Shown here: one piece after another, positions 35,008 to 43,725 of the stretch | Layout of the letters: every line of letters begins with the position of its first letter | How positions within the stretch are numbered: position 1 is the first letter of the stretch | Program-made: the position numbers and the translations under genes | Notes under the pieces: model-generated | Databases searched by the model: none | Seen by the model: only the letters and a program-made list of their open reading frames with translations | Told to the model about the DNA's origin: nothing | Source: Pseudomonas sp. 31-12 | Lineage (GTDB): Bacteria; Pseudomonadota; Gammaproteobacteria; Pseudomonadales; Pseudomonadaceae | Assembly (NCBI RefSeq): GCF_003151075.1 | Contig: NZ_CP029482.1 | Span: 2,852,001 to 2,916,000 of the forward strand | DNA length: 64,000 nt | Direction: 5' to 3'

Positions 35008-35036
35008 CTGTCATCAACGCGTCATCACATTTTCAT
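35008..35036 (+). promoter_or_regulatory. Triple Pho-box-like repeat before exbB
   Basis: CTGTCAT (35008), GCGTCAT (35019) and TTTTCAT (35030) repeat at an exact 11-bp period. The first two match the PhoB consensus at 14 of 18 positions. They lie 62 bp before exbB and would allow the energy-transducing genes to be induced by phosphate starvation, independently of the receptor promoter. Confidence 0.6.
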
Positions 35037-35097
35037 CGAATAGCTCAACGGCCGTCGCGCATCGGCGGCCCGAGAGCATCAGACAAGGAGTTTCACC

Positions 35098-35799
35098 ATG
35101 CAGGCCACACTCGAACACATGACGATCTGGGGGCAGATCAGCGACGCCAGCCTGTTGGTCAAGGCGGTCATGCTCACCCTGTTGCTGGCCTCGTTACTCA
35201 GTTGGTACCTGATCATGCAGCGCAGCCTCGTGCTGCAACAGCGCGAACGGCAGATGAATGCGTTTGTGAAGCGCTTTCGCAGCAGCTCGGATCTGCTGCC
35301 GCTGTACCGGGACACTACTGACAGCGAGAACGGCGTCGAGCCGATATTTCACGCCGGGCTTCACGAGTTCAACCATCTTCATCAGCACACGGGCAATGCC
35401 GCCGACGTGGTGCTCGAAGGTGTGGAACGCGCGCTGTACGTCGCCATCAGCGAGCAGGAAGTGCAGCTGGAGAAAGGCTTGCAGTTTCTCGCGACCGTGG
35501 GTTCGGTCAGCCCTTACATCGGTTTGTTTGGCACGGTTTGGGGAATCATGAATTCGTTTCTCGGCTTGTCTCAGGTACAGCAAGCGACGCTGTCGACCGT
35601 GGCCCCGGGCATCGCCGAAGCGCTGATCGCCACGGCCATCGGCCTTTTTGCGGCGATTCCGGCGGTGATTGCCTACAACCGCTTTTCCTCGCGCAGCCAG
35701 ACCTTGCTCACCCGTTACTACGCCTTCGGCAATGAGCTTCAAGTGCGCCTGCATCGCACGTTGCATGGCAAGCCGTTGAACCTGGCCGCCGCAGCCTGA
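35098..35799 (+). CDS. exbB: ExbB/TolQ-type proton channel protein
   Basis: 233 residues with three membrane helices: about 22-42, then two near the C-terminal half framed by FLATVGSVSPYIGLFGTVWGIM and APGIAEALIATAIGLFAAIPAVIAYN. These are the signature segments of MotA/TolQ/ExbB. GCAAGGAG lies before ATG 35098. The order of exbB, exbD and tonB next to the receptor and phytase shows a dedicated energisation complex in the inner membrane. TolQ is less likely because no tolR-tolA-tolB-pal genes follow. Confidence 0.88.
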   Translation: MQATLEHMTIWGQISDASLLVKAVMLTLLLASLLSWYLIMQRSLVLQQRERQMNAFVKRFRSSSDLLPLYRDTTDSENGVEPIFHAGLHEFNHLHQHTGNAADVVLEGVERALYVAISEQEVQLEKGLQFLATVGSVSPYIGLFGTVWGIMNSFLGLSQVQQATLSTVAPGIAEALIATAIGLFAAIPAVIAYNRFSSRSQTLLTRYYAFGNELQVRLHRTLHGKPLNLAAAA

Positions 35800-35812
35800 G
35801 AGGAGAATGAAG

Positions 35813-36259
35813 ATGCTGGTCAGACCGCAACGCAAGCACGGGCCCAAGGCCGAAATGAACGTGGTGCCCTACATCGATGTGATGCTGGTGCTGCTGGTGA
35901 TTTTCATGGTCACCGCACCGATGCTCACCCAGGGCGTGAAGATCGAATTGCCCAAGGTCGCCAGTGAAGCGTTGGCCACCGATACCCGCCAGCAAATCCT
36001 TACCCTGTCGGTGAAGGCCGAGGGCAGCTACTACTGGAACCTCGGCGGAGAACTGGATACGCAGCACCAGACCGACAGTGCGGTGGGGCTCGATGAGATG
36101 CGGGCCAAGGTCGCGCAAATCGTTGCCGAGCGTCATGACACTCAGGTTTACATTCGCGCCGACAAGGACGCCGGTTACGGCAGCGTGGTCGCGGCCATGG
36201 CGGCACTGCAACAGGGCGGGGTCAGCAACCTCGGGCTGGTGACCGAGGCTGCGCAATGA
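35813..36259 (+). CDS. exbD: ExbD/TolR-type transport protein
   Basis: 148 residues. One membrane helix near the N terminus contains the essential Asp (MNVVPYIDVMLVLLVIFMVTAPML), followed by a periplasmic domain ending RADKDAGYGSVVAAMAALQQGG. ATG 35813 is 7 bp from AGGAG; the ATG at 35807 is only 1 bp away. Overlaps tonB by 4 bp. Confidence 0.88.
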   Translation: MLVRPQRKHGPKAEMNVVPYIDVMLVLLVIFMVTAPMLTQGVKIELPKVASEALATDTRQQILTLSVKAEGSYYWNLGGELDTQHQTDSAVGLDEMRAKVAQIVAERHDTQVYIRADKDAGYGSVVAAMAALQQGGVSNLGLVTEAAQ

Positions 36260-37062
36260 CGGCGATGATCATGCACGACTCCACCATGACGTTGCCGCGC
36301 AGTGCTCCCGGCGGGTTCTGGCAGAACAGTCTGGCGGCGGGCCTGGCCGTGGCGCTGCACGTCATCGTTCTGGCGTTGTTGGTACACGGCTGGTCGCTGG
36401 AGAAAACACCAGTCAGTCAGCCGGCAGTTTTGAAAACCCAATTGGTGATGTTGCCGCCGGAACCTCAGGTGCAGGCTCCCGAACGGGCACCCGCAATCGA
36501 GCAGCCAGCACCTCCTGAGCCCGTTGCAGCCGCACCCGTCGAGCCGATCAAACCTGCTGTCGATCCACAACTCCAGGCTCAAAAACGCGAACAGGCGGCT
36601 TTGGCGCGAAAACGGGTCGAAGATAAAAAACTCGAGCAGCAAGCCGAGCAGCAACGCGAGCGACTGGAGACGCAACGACGTGACCGGGAGACCCAGCAGC
36701 GGCAACTCGCCCAGCAGCAAGAACAACGTGCCGAGCAGGCCAGACTGGCTGCCGAACGCTCGCGCCGACCAGCCGCACAGAACGCTGCCGACATTCGTCA
36801 GTATTTACCTCTGAGCAAGGAAGCACCGGACTATCCGCAGCGGGCTCTGGACAAGAACATAGAGGGCGATTGCTCGGTGGAATACACCGTCAACCCACAA
36901 GGCAAAGTCGAGAATCCCAGGGTGCTTGATGGTTGCCATCCGCTGTTCATTCGACCATCGCTGGCAGCCGCTAACACCTTCCGTTACCAACCGCGAGTCG
37001 TCGACGGCCAAGCCGTTGCGGTGCCGGCTGTGCGCAATACGTTCCATTACCGGATCAAATAA
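36256..37062 (+). CDS. tonB: TonB energy transducer
   Basis: 268 residues. A membrane anchor (about 22-44) is followed by a Pro/Ala-rich segment and a long Gln/Arg/Glu helix (about 95-170; repeated QQ and ER steps). The C-terminal TonB domain reads YPQRALDKNIEGDCSVEYTV and continues NPRVLDGCHPLFIRP. It links ExbBD in the inner membrane to the receptor's TonB box. ATGA overlap with exbD. The long coiled Gln/Arg stretch is more TolA-like than the short Pro-rich spacer of canonical TonB. Confidence 0.88.
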   Translation: MTAMIMHDSTMTLPRSAPGGFWQNSLAAGLAVALHVIVLALLVHGWSLEKTPVSQPAVLKTQLVMLPPEPQVQAPERAPAIEQPAPPEPVAAAPVEPIKPAVDPQLQAQKREQAALARKRVEDKKLEQQAEQQRERLETQRRDRETQQRQLAQQQEQRAEQARLAAERSRRPAAQNAADIRQYLPLSKEAPDYPQRALDKNIEGDCSVEYTVNPQGKVENPRVLDGCHPLFIRPSLAAANTFRYQPRVVDGQAVAVPAVRNTFHYRIK

Positions 37063-37082
37063 GTGCCCAGCCCTCAAATCAT

Positions 37083-37979
37083 TCACTTTGCTCGGGTCTG
37101 CTCGATGGTTTCGACAAATGCCTTGACCAGCGGGCTGCGTTCGCGTTTGCGCGTCAATATCAGCAAGGGTGCGGTGGCCCCGGGTTCAGCCAGGGGCCGA
37201 TAGGTCACGCCGCGCTTGACCAGGGTCTGGGTGCATTGGGGCACCACGGCGACGCCACGGCCTGCGGCGACCAGGGCGATGATGGAGGTGATCTGCTTGC
37301 CCTTCGGCGCGGGCAGGGGGATCAGCGCCTGGCGCCGATATAGCGCCTCGATGATCTCGTTCAACCCGGAACCGTAGTCGGTCGGGAAGGCGATCAACGG
37401 GTAGGCGCTCAAATCGGCGAGTGTCACCTGTTCTTTCCGGGTGAGCGGGCTGTCACTGGCAATGGCCGCGACCAGCGGCTCGTTGTCCAGGCAGATGGCT
37501 TGAATCTCGGCATCGTCGGCGGGCGGCTGCATACGGCTCATGCCGATATCCAGACGTCCCTCGATGAGCTGCGACCATTGGGTGCTGGACGCGCCTTCTT
37601 CCACCGTCAGTTGCACATCCGGGTACGCCGAGCAGAAGGTCTGAATGGTCTGGCTGAAAATGTCCGACAGCGCAATCGAACTGGCGTAGCCCACCGCGAG
37701 ATGACCCGCGGACCCCGCCGCCAGCTTGCTGGTAATGCTCGCCGTCAGATCGACTTGCTCCAGCACCGCCCGGGCGTAGGGCAGAAAGTGCCGGCCCTCG
37801 GAGGTGAGCCTGACATTGCGGGTGCTGCGATCGAACAGGCGAAAACCCAGATCCGCCTCCAGTGCCGAAATCTGCCGCGTCAGCGGCGGTTGGGCAATGT
37901 GCAGGCGTGCCGCGGCACGGCCAAAGTGCAGCTCGTCGCTGACGAGCAGGAAGTAGCGCAGGCGGCGGAGGTCAATCAT
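37083..37979 (-). CDS. LysR-family regulator of the adjacent cluster
   Basis: 298 residues starting MIDLRRLRYFLLVSDELHF; this start is favoured because AAGG lies 6 bp upstream, while the earlier ATG at 37985 has none in range. The N-terminal winged helix (FGRAAARLHIAQPPLTRQISALE) precedes a substrate-binding-like effector domain. It is divergent from the MFS exporter gene with 107 bp between, the usual position of a LysR activator for a target operon. Effector unknown. Confidence 0.88.
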   Translation of the reverse strand: MIDLRRLRYFLLVSDELHFGRAAARLHIAQPPLTRQISALEADLGFRLFDRSTRNVRLTSEGRHFLPYARAVLEQVDLTASITSKLAAGSAGHLAVGYASSIALSDIFSQTIQTFCSAYPDVQLTVEEGASSTQWSQLIEGRLDIGMSRMQPPADDAEIQAICLDNEPLVAAIASDSPLTRKEQVTLADLSAYPLIAFPTDYGSGLNEIIEALYRRQALIPLPAPKGKQITSIIALVAAGRGVAVVPQCTQTLVKRGVTYRPLAEPGATAPLLILTRKRERSPLVKAFVETIEQTRAK

Positions 37980-38086
37980 CGTCATCCTTGAGGTATCAAT
38001 CGGTCAGAAATAGGTATTGGATCCTTTCGACGGTCTATCTTATAAAATTGTAAAAATACATTACAGATAATCCAGGGAATCGTCGC

Positions 38087-39262
38087 GTGAGTTGTCCTCG
38101 AGTTGCCTTGTTTCTGGCTGGGTGCGCCGCTTTTATCAACCTTTATGCCACACAAGGGCTGCTCAACGAGTTGGCTGCGGCGTTTCACATTTCCGCCAGG
38201 CAAGCGAGCTGGAGCATCACCGTCACCACCCTGGCCGTGGCAATCACCGCTCCCTTTGTCGGCCGGTTGACGGCGCGGGGCGAGCAGCACCGGGTCATCG
38301 CCGTGGCCGCGATATTGCTGGCACTGCCTGCGGTGATGGCGGCCTGCTCGGGCAGTTTCAGCGAGCTGCTGCTCTGGCGAGCGGTGCAAGGCATGCTGAT
38401 CCCGGTGGTGTTTGCCACCAGCGTCGCCTACATCGGCGTGCGCTGGAGCGGCGAGTCAGTGACGGAAATGACCAGCCTCTATGTCGCGGGCACGGTTCTG
38501 GGCGGCTTTAGCGGGCGCTTTTTGTCCGGCCTGGTGACCGAGTTCGATGATTGGCGCCTGGCGTTGGCAGTGCTGGCCGGCTTGAATCTGATCATCGGTC
38601 TGGGGATTTTCCTGCTGTTGCCGCGCAATCTTCGGTCACCCGTACAAACGCCTGCCGATCGCAAGGCGATGCGCAGCGAATTGCTAAGCAGGCCGTTGCT
38701 GGCCACCTACGCCGTGGGTTTCTGCGTGCTGTTCGCCCAAGTCGCAATGTTTACCTATGTCGGCTTACACCTGAGCCGGGCGCCGTTTGCGCTGGGCACC
38801 GCTGCGCTTGGTTCGATTTATGCGGTGTTCCTGCTGGCACTGGTGGTGGTGCCGATCGCCGGGCGCATGAGCAAGGCCCGCCCTCGCAGTGAATGGGTGA
38901 GGGTGGCGGCATGGCTGGGCGTCAGCGGCTCGGTGCTGACCCTGTGGCCATCGTTGTGGCTGATCGTTGCCGGTCTGGCGCTCAGTTGCACCGGCGTGTT
39001 TCTCGCCCAGTCCGCGGCCAATGCCTTTATCACCGCTCATGCCCGGCAAAACAAGGCCGGCGCCGTGGGCGTGTATCTGACCTGCTACTACCTGGGCGGC
39101 AGCTTCGGCGCGTTTGTGCCTGGCGTGCTGTGGGAGCAATGGGGCTGGCCTGGCTGTATCGCGTTGATCGCGGTTTTCCAGTTGCTGCCGCTGCTGATCG
39201 TGCGCAGTGGCTGGAAGTATTCCCCATTGCCATCAATGCCGCTCCCGCGCCCGCGCCCGTGA
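38087..39262 (+). CDS. MFS transporter, possible exporter of the cluster
   Basis: 391 residues with 12 predicted helices. GTG 38087 follows AGGGA. The N-terminal half carries the motif-A-like GRLTARGEQHRV loop after TM2 and FSGRFLSGLVTEFDDWRLAL near TM5, resembling the YnfM/multidrug efflux class rather than sugar uptake. The C-terminal half has a second GRMSKARPR loop. First gene of the putative biosynthetic operon, so export or self-resistance is inferred. Confidence 0.85.
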   Translation: MSCPRVALFLAGCAAFINLYATQGLLNELAAAFHISARQASWSITVTTLAVAITAPFVGRLTARGEQHRVIAVAAILLALPAVMAACSGSFSELLLWRAVQGMLIPVVFATSVAYIGVRWSGESVTEMTSLYVAGTVLGGFSGRFLSGLVTEFDDWRLALAVLAGLNLIIGLGIFLLLPRNLRSPVQTPADRKAMRSELLSRPLLATYAVGFCVLFAQVAMFTYVGLHLSRAPFALGTAALGSIYAVFLLALVVVPIAGRMSKARPRSEWVRVAAWLGVSGSVLTLWPSLWLIVAGLALSCTGVFLAQSAANAFITAHARQNKAGAVGVYLTCYYLGGSFGAFVPGVLWEQWGWPGCIALIAVFQLLPLLIVRSGWKYSPLPSMPLPRPRP

Positions 39263-39299
39263 ATGTGCCTGAAATCATCATCCAACAAGGAAAAAAGAG

Positions 39300-40130
39300 A
39301 TGACCGTGAGTAACCTGCTGACGCTGCAAAGCCAGTTGTTGAACGTGATAGAACCGGTGCTGGAGCTGATGCCGGCCGGGGTTTTGAAGCAAGCGTTGGT
39401 GGATGCGTTTCGCAGCCAGGAATCGGAATTGCTGGACATCGAAAGTACGTTTCAGACGCTCACCTCACGCCGCCATGCGGCGCCGCAGTTGCGCAAGTTC
39501 TTTGGCAGTTGGTCGAAAACCAACAACTCGGCGGCCAGTGTGTCCGGCCTGGCCAACCGCATCACGCTGCTGGCGCGTTCCGAGCAGTGGGGCGAAGCGG
39601 CGCAACGGCTCTACCGAATCTGCGGCAACCTGCAACGGATCACCGACGAGGACCTCGGCGCACTGAGCAACACGCTGCATTCCGAACTTTTTTACAACAT
39701 GGCAACGCGGATCTGCGGTGACGATCAGTGGCTGCTGACAGGCAATTGCCTGCCATCGGCGCAGGCCTTCAAGGACTGGACGGACGCGCAACGCCTGCGT
39801 GACCGCGACCTGTTGCAGGGGCTGTTGGTCACCCTGGTTCACGAGGTCTACACCCACGGTGAAGTGGAGTTCATTCATCCGCTGTTCAAGCAATGGTTCG
39901 AACGTGACATGGGCGTGCCGCCCGCGAAGGTACGGGCCACCGTTGCCTGGGTCACCGTGCACACCGGCGGCACCGAAAGCAATCACTTCGCCCACGCGGT
40001 GGCAGCGGTCGAGGAGTTCGTCGATGTCATGGGCATCGTGGTGGTCAAGTTCGCCGCCCAGGAAATCTTCGGCCAATACCTGCAGCGCAAGGCTGCGGTG
40101 ATGCGTGAGTGCGGCCAATACCTGGGCTGA
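39300..40130 (+). CDS. Candidate heme-oxygenase-like (HDO) oxygenase
   Basis: 276 residues, all-helical in appearance. Potential metal ligands cluster as in heme-oxygenase-like di-iron enzymes: His127/Glu129 (LHSELFY), His181-Glu182-x3-His186-x-Glu188-x-Glu190-x2-His193 (HEVYTHGEVEFIHPLF), and His221/Glu226/His229/His232 (HTGGTESNHFAHA). The family is recognised only by this pattern; another helical fold is possible. AAGGAAAAAAGAG precedes ATG 39300. It is second in the operon, 37 bp after the exporter. If correct, it could carry out an oxidative step such as desaturation, C-C cleavage or N-oxygenation on an amino acid. Confidence 0.5.
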   Translation: MTVSNLLTLQSQLLNVIEPVLELMPAGVLKQALVDAFRSQESELLDIESTFQTLTSRRHAAPQLRKFFGSWSKTNNSAASVSGLANRITLLARSEQWGEAAQRLYRICGNLQRITDEDLGALSNTLHSELFYNMATRICGDDQWLLTGNCLPSAQAFKDWTDAQRLRDRDLLQGLLVTLVHEVYTHGEVEFIHPLFKQWFERDMGVPPAKVRATVAWVTVHTGGTESNHFAHAVAAVEEFVDVMGIVVVKFAAQEIFGQYLQRKAAVMRECGQYLG

Positions 40131-40296
40131 CAGACCACGATCTGACCAGCGCTTGGGAAAGTATCAATAACGACGGCATCGGTATTGGCCTGTCCTTCAG
40201 GTTTTTATCAAGATACTGAGGCTCCGGATCCGGCGTGGATGTGATGTGCCTGAAGTTGGAGATTTACAAACTATGGAAGATTGCAAGGAAAGCCGC

Positions 40297-41538
40297 ATGC
40301 AGCTCATTGTTTTTTGCCCGCCGAAAATTCTTTTCCAGCACTCTGCCGCGAGCTGGTCTGCCGCGCTTGGCCAGGGGGGCATGCTGTTGAGCTGTGCCTC
40401 GCGATCTCAAGAGATTGCGGCGCATCTGGGCCATACCGTCCACTTTCAGCTCTTCGACAACTTTAACGACAGCGCGCTGGTCGAGATCGATGTCTATGAG
40501 CTTGCACGGGAGCTCCATGCGCCGCTGTGTGTGGCGCTGGCCGAGATCGATGTGCTGCGGGTGGCGCGCATCAATGATCGGCTCGGGATTACGGTGGGTG
40601 CCGAGGATCGCGCCTCGTTTTACCGGGACAAGTTCCTGATGAAACAACGCACCAGGGACTGCGGGTTTGCCATCGCCGAAATGGCATTGATCAGCAATGC
40701 CACGCAAGCGGTTCGCTTCAGCGAGCGCTTCGGTTTCCCGGTGGTCATCAAGCCTTGCGATGGCCGCGGCTCGAACGGCGTGGAGGTGCTCGACGATGCG
40801 CAGCAGCTGCGCGAATGGCTGGCCGGGCGCACTTCAAGCACGTTCCACAACCTGATGATCGAAAGCTATGTACGTGGCCGCCATTACATCGTCAATGGCC
40901 TGTACATCGATGGCCGCCCGATCCTGGTTTCACCGGTTCGGGTCATGACCTCGGCGCTGGATTTCCTCGGCGGCAAATCACATGACCTGCACATGCTCGA
41001 CGCCGAGAACCCGATGCGCGACAGGCTGGTTCGCTATGCGCGTTCGCTGGTTGAAGAGGTGCTGCCATCTGATCCGACCATGCTGTTTCATCTCGAACTT
41101 TTCGTGGATGGAAATGACGAGATCGTCCTCTGCGAAATCGCCTCGCGGTTGGGTGGGGTGTTCTTCAATCAGGAGCTGACCCACGCCTGGGGCATTGATC
41201 CGCGGATGAGCTTCCTGCGCGCGCTGCATGATCCGTTCTACCGTCCTGAGCCAATGGCCGCGCCGCTGCGGATGGTCGGGCATATCAGCATCCCGCCACG
41301 GGTCGGTCTGCTGCGCGACGTTCCGCAAACCTGCCCGCTCGACGGTGTCCTGGAGTACCGGATTTCCGCCAGGAAGATGACTTCCTATGGCGGCATGGAA
41401 TTCACCAACTCGGAAATCCTCAACGCCATCGTGGCAGGTCGGGATGAGGCCGAGTTGCGCGACAAGCTGCATCAGGTCGAGGCCTGGTTCCACGAGAGTT
41501 GCGACTGGTCGGACAGCGAAATCGCCGCCGCGATATAG
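40297..41538 (+). CDS. ATP-grasp ligase
   Basis: 413 residues from ATG 40297 (AAGGAAA upstream). The ATP-grasp core shows KFLMKQRTRDCGF, the P-loop-like lid FPVVIKPCDGRGSNGVEVL, and the metal-binding strand pair LFHLELFV...VLCEIASRLGGVFFN. These place it with carboxylate-amine ligases such as L-amino-acid ligases and carbamoyl-phosphate-type enzymes. It activates a carboxylate as acyl phosphate and joins it to an amine. In this context it may form an amide or dipeptide of a non-standard amino acid. The 166-bp gap before it has no visible promoter or terminator. Confidence 0.82.
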   Translation: MQLIVFCPPKILFQHSAASWSAALGQGGMLLSCASRSQEIAAHLGHTVHFQLFDNFNDSALVEIDVYELARELHAPLCVALAEIDVLRVARINDRLGITVGAEDRASFYRDKFLMKQRTRDCGFAIAEMALISNATQAVRFSERFGFPVVIKPCDGRGSNGVEVLDDAQQLREWLAGRTSSTFHNLMIESYVRGRHYIVNGLYIDGRPILVSPVRVMTSALDFLGGKSHDLHMLDAENPMRDRLVRYARSLVEEVLPSDPTMLFHLELFVDGNDEIVLCEIASRLGGVFFNQELTHAWGIDPRMSFLRALHDPFYRPEPMAAPLRMVGHISIPPRVGLLRDVPQTCPLDGVLEYRISARKMTSYGGMEFTNSEILNAIVAGRDEAELRDKLHQVEAWFHESCDWSDSEIAAAI

Positions 41539-41625
41539 ACCCTGCCGTACTCTCATTCGACATTAATCGAGCTGACCTCCCTGGGCTGGACGGACTCGTC
41601 ACGCCTGCAGAAAAGTGGATATCCA

Positions 41626-42654
41626 ATGAAGACAGTGTTTGAAAGCCTTATCCCGATTCCCGTGGCGGCCCTGGGCGCATGGCTCGGTTACCTGACCGGG
41701 CTTCCACTGGGTGAGCTGATCGGCGCGATCTGCCTGGTCACGGCGCTCAGTAAAATGGGCGTGCGCATGCGCATGCCGTATCCGTTCGTGGCCACCGTGC
41801 AGTTGCTGCTCGGGGTCAGTGTCGGCTCCATCGTCACCGCCTCGATGATGCATGAGCTGACGGACTTCAGCATTCTGGTCGGTCTGCTCATCTGCATGAC
41901 CACGCAGGTTTTCGTCGGCTACAACTGGCTACGGCGCATGGAGCGCTGGGGGCATATAGAAAGCCTGCTCGGGTCGATTCCCGGCGCAATGGCGGCGGTG
42001 ATGACCGTCTCGGGAGAGGAGGGCCCGGCCTCCGGGCGCATCGCGTTCGTGCACATTGTCCGCTTGCTCGCGCTGTTGCTGGTGGTGACGATCATTGCCG
42101 GTGGGCACGCCGAAAGCGCGGCGCCGGTACTGGGCACGCTTGATAATTACCTTGGCGTGATCCCTCCGGCGATCGCGGCGGTGGTGGCCGGTTATCTGCT
42201 GGAGCGCTTCGATGTTCCCGCGCCTTACATGTTGACCGGGCTAGTTTGCAGCGCGGCGGTCAACGTCGGTTTTCCTCAAGTCCATCTGCATGTTCCCGAT
42301 CCGCTGGCGATCGTTGCGCTGATCCTGCTCGGCGGCCTGATCGGCATTCGCCTCAAGGACATCACGTTTAAGGATTTCGTGCGTTACATCCGCGCCGGGC
42401 TGGTGGTTACTGCCCTGACGTTCTGCACGACACTGCTGGTCGCCTTCGCGTTCAGCAAGCTGACTGGCAAGCCGTTTCTTTCGCTGTTCATGTCGTGGGT
42501 TCCGGGCGGTGTCGAGGTGATGACCGCAGCGGCTTTGCTGCTCAAGCTCGATCCTGCCTTTGTGATGCTCAATCACGTGGTGCGGATGTCGATCATCCAT
42601 ATTTCGCCGGCGTTCCTGCCCAAACGGCTGCTGCAGGAAAAACCCTCAGCCTGA
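41626..42654 (+). CDS. AbrB-type (Gneg_AbrB_dup) membrane protein
   Basis: 342 residues with about ten hydrophobic helices in two related halves (GAWLGYLTGLPLGELIGAI near the N terminus and VVAGYLLERFDVPAPYMLTG in the middle). This corresponds to the family of E. coli AbrB, often misannotated as ammonia monooxygenase; it is not an oxygenase. The family looks like a permease. Lying inside the operon, it may move a precursor or product across the membrane, alongside the MFS protein. Confidence 0.8.
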   Translation: MKTVFESLIPIPVAALGAWLGYLTGLPLGELIGAICLVTALSKMGVRMRMPYPFVATVQLLLGVSVGSIVTASMMHELTDFSILVGLLICMTTQVFVGYNWLRRMERWGHIESLLGSIPGAMAAVMTVSGEEGPASGRIAFVHIVRLLALLLVVTIIAGGHAESAAPVLGTLDNYLGVIPPAIAAVVAGYLLERFDVPAPYMLTGLVCSAAVNVGFPQVHLHVPDPLAIVALILLGGLIGIRLKDITFKDFVRYIRAGLVVTALTFCTTLLVAFAFSKLTGKPFLSLFMSWVPGGVEVMTAAALLLKLDPAFVMLNHVVRMSIIHISPAFLPKRLLQEKPSA

Positions 42655-42699
42655 ACGTAATGGCTGCAAAAAACTTCGAATGACAAGGACTTGATCTCG

Positions 42700-43707
42700 A
42701 TGAGTATTGCAATTCACGACCCAACGCTGCGCGACGGAAATCATGCTGTCTCCCATACGCTGAGCCTGCAGGACATTGCCGCCTACTGCCGCGCGGTCGA
42801 TGGCTGCGGCCTCAGCGTTGTAGAAGTCGGCCACGGAAATGGCCTGGGTGCGTCCTCCCTGCAACTCGGACTTGCGCGCTACAAAGACAGCGAGATGCTC
42901 GAAACGGCGCGAGCCAACCTGACGCATTCCAGGCTCGGCATCCACATGATTCCCGGGTTTGCCAGGCTGAGCGATATTGATACCGCACTGCAGATCGGCG
43001 TCGACGTACTGCGCATCGCGTCCCATTGCACCGAGGCCAGCCTGACCGAGAGCTACATTGAGCATGCGCGGTCCAAGGGCGCGTACGTCCAGGGCGTGCT
43101 GATGATGACTCACATGGCCAGCCCCGAAACGTTGCTCGAAGAAGCATTGAAGCAGCAGGGCTATGGCGCCAATGCCCTGGTTCTGATGGATTCGGCGGGG
43201 CACTTTGACCCGGACAGCACCCGCGAAAAAATCGGCCTGCTGGTCAGGGAGCTTGCTATTCCCGTGGGCTTCCATGGCCACAACAATCTTGGATTGGCGG
43301 TCGCCAACTCGCTGGCAGCCGCCCAGGCCGGGGCGACCATCATTGATGGCTGCATGCGCGGATTTGGCGCGGGTGCCGGCAATACCCAGCTGGAGGTGCT
43401 GTGCGCGGTGCTTGAACGCTACAAATTCGAGACCGGGGTGAAGGTTTTTGACCTTTGCCGCGCCGTCGAGAGCCTTGAGGACTCAGCTCCGGTCAGGACT
43501 CCCACGGTGGTGAAGACTGCCAATCTGATCAGCGGCCTCTACGGCGTTTGCAGCGGGTTCGAGAAGCACGTCGCGCGCGCGGCGGCGGAATTTCACGTCG
43601 AGCCGCGAAAAATCTATGAAGAGCTTGCGCGATGCAACGCAGTGGCCGGCCAGGAAGACCTGATCATCTCGGTGGCCAGCCGCCTTTCACAACCCGTCGT
43701 CGCCTGA
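42700..43707 (+). CDS. 4-hydroxy-2-oxoacid (hydroxyoxovalerate-type) aldolase
   Basis: 335 residues of the DRE-TIM metallolyase family. The DPTLRDGNHAVSH motif supplies Arg11, Asp12 (metal) and His15 (base); FHGHNNLG supplies His192 and His194 (metal); Tyr281 (GLYGVCSGFEKH) matches the catalytic Tyr of DmpG/BphI. The reaction joins or splits pyruvate and a short aldehyde. Length is slightly below the usual 345. It is paired with an acylating aldehyde dehydrogenase, as in meta-cleavage pathways, but no hydratase, hydrolase or ring dioxygenase genes accompany it. Confidence 0.85.
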   Translation: MSIAIHDPTLRDGNHAVSHTLSLQDIAAYCRAVDGCGLSVVEVGHGNGLGASSLQLGLARYKDSEMLETARANLTHSRLGIHMIPGFARLSDIDTALQIGVDVLRIASHCTEASLTESYIEHARSKGAYVQGVLMMTHMASPETLLEEALKQQGYGANALVLMDSAGHFDPDSTREKIGLLVRELAIPVGFHGHNNLGLAVANSLAAAQAGATIIDGCMRGFGAGAGNTQLEVLCAVLERYKFETGVKVFDLCRAVESLEDSAPVRTPTVVKTANLISGLYGVCSGFEKHVARAAAEFHVEPRKIYEELARCNAVAGQEDLIISVASRLSQPVVA

Positions 43708-43725
43708 CTCTGGAGCTGAAAAAAA

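Noticed and set aside
35098..37062. TolQ-TolR-TolA cell-division system
   Set aside because: No tolB or pal follows. The third protein has a TonB-type C-terminal domain, and the receptor and phytase sit upstream.
41626..42654. Ammonia monooxygenase
   Set aside because: A frequent misannotation of the AbrB-duplication family; no copper ligands or AmoA-like sequence.
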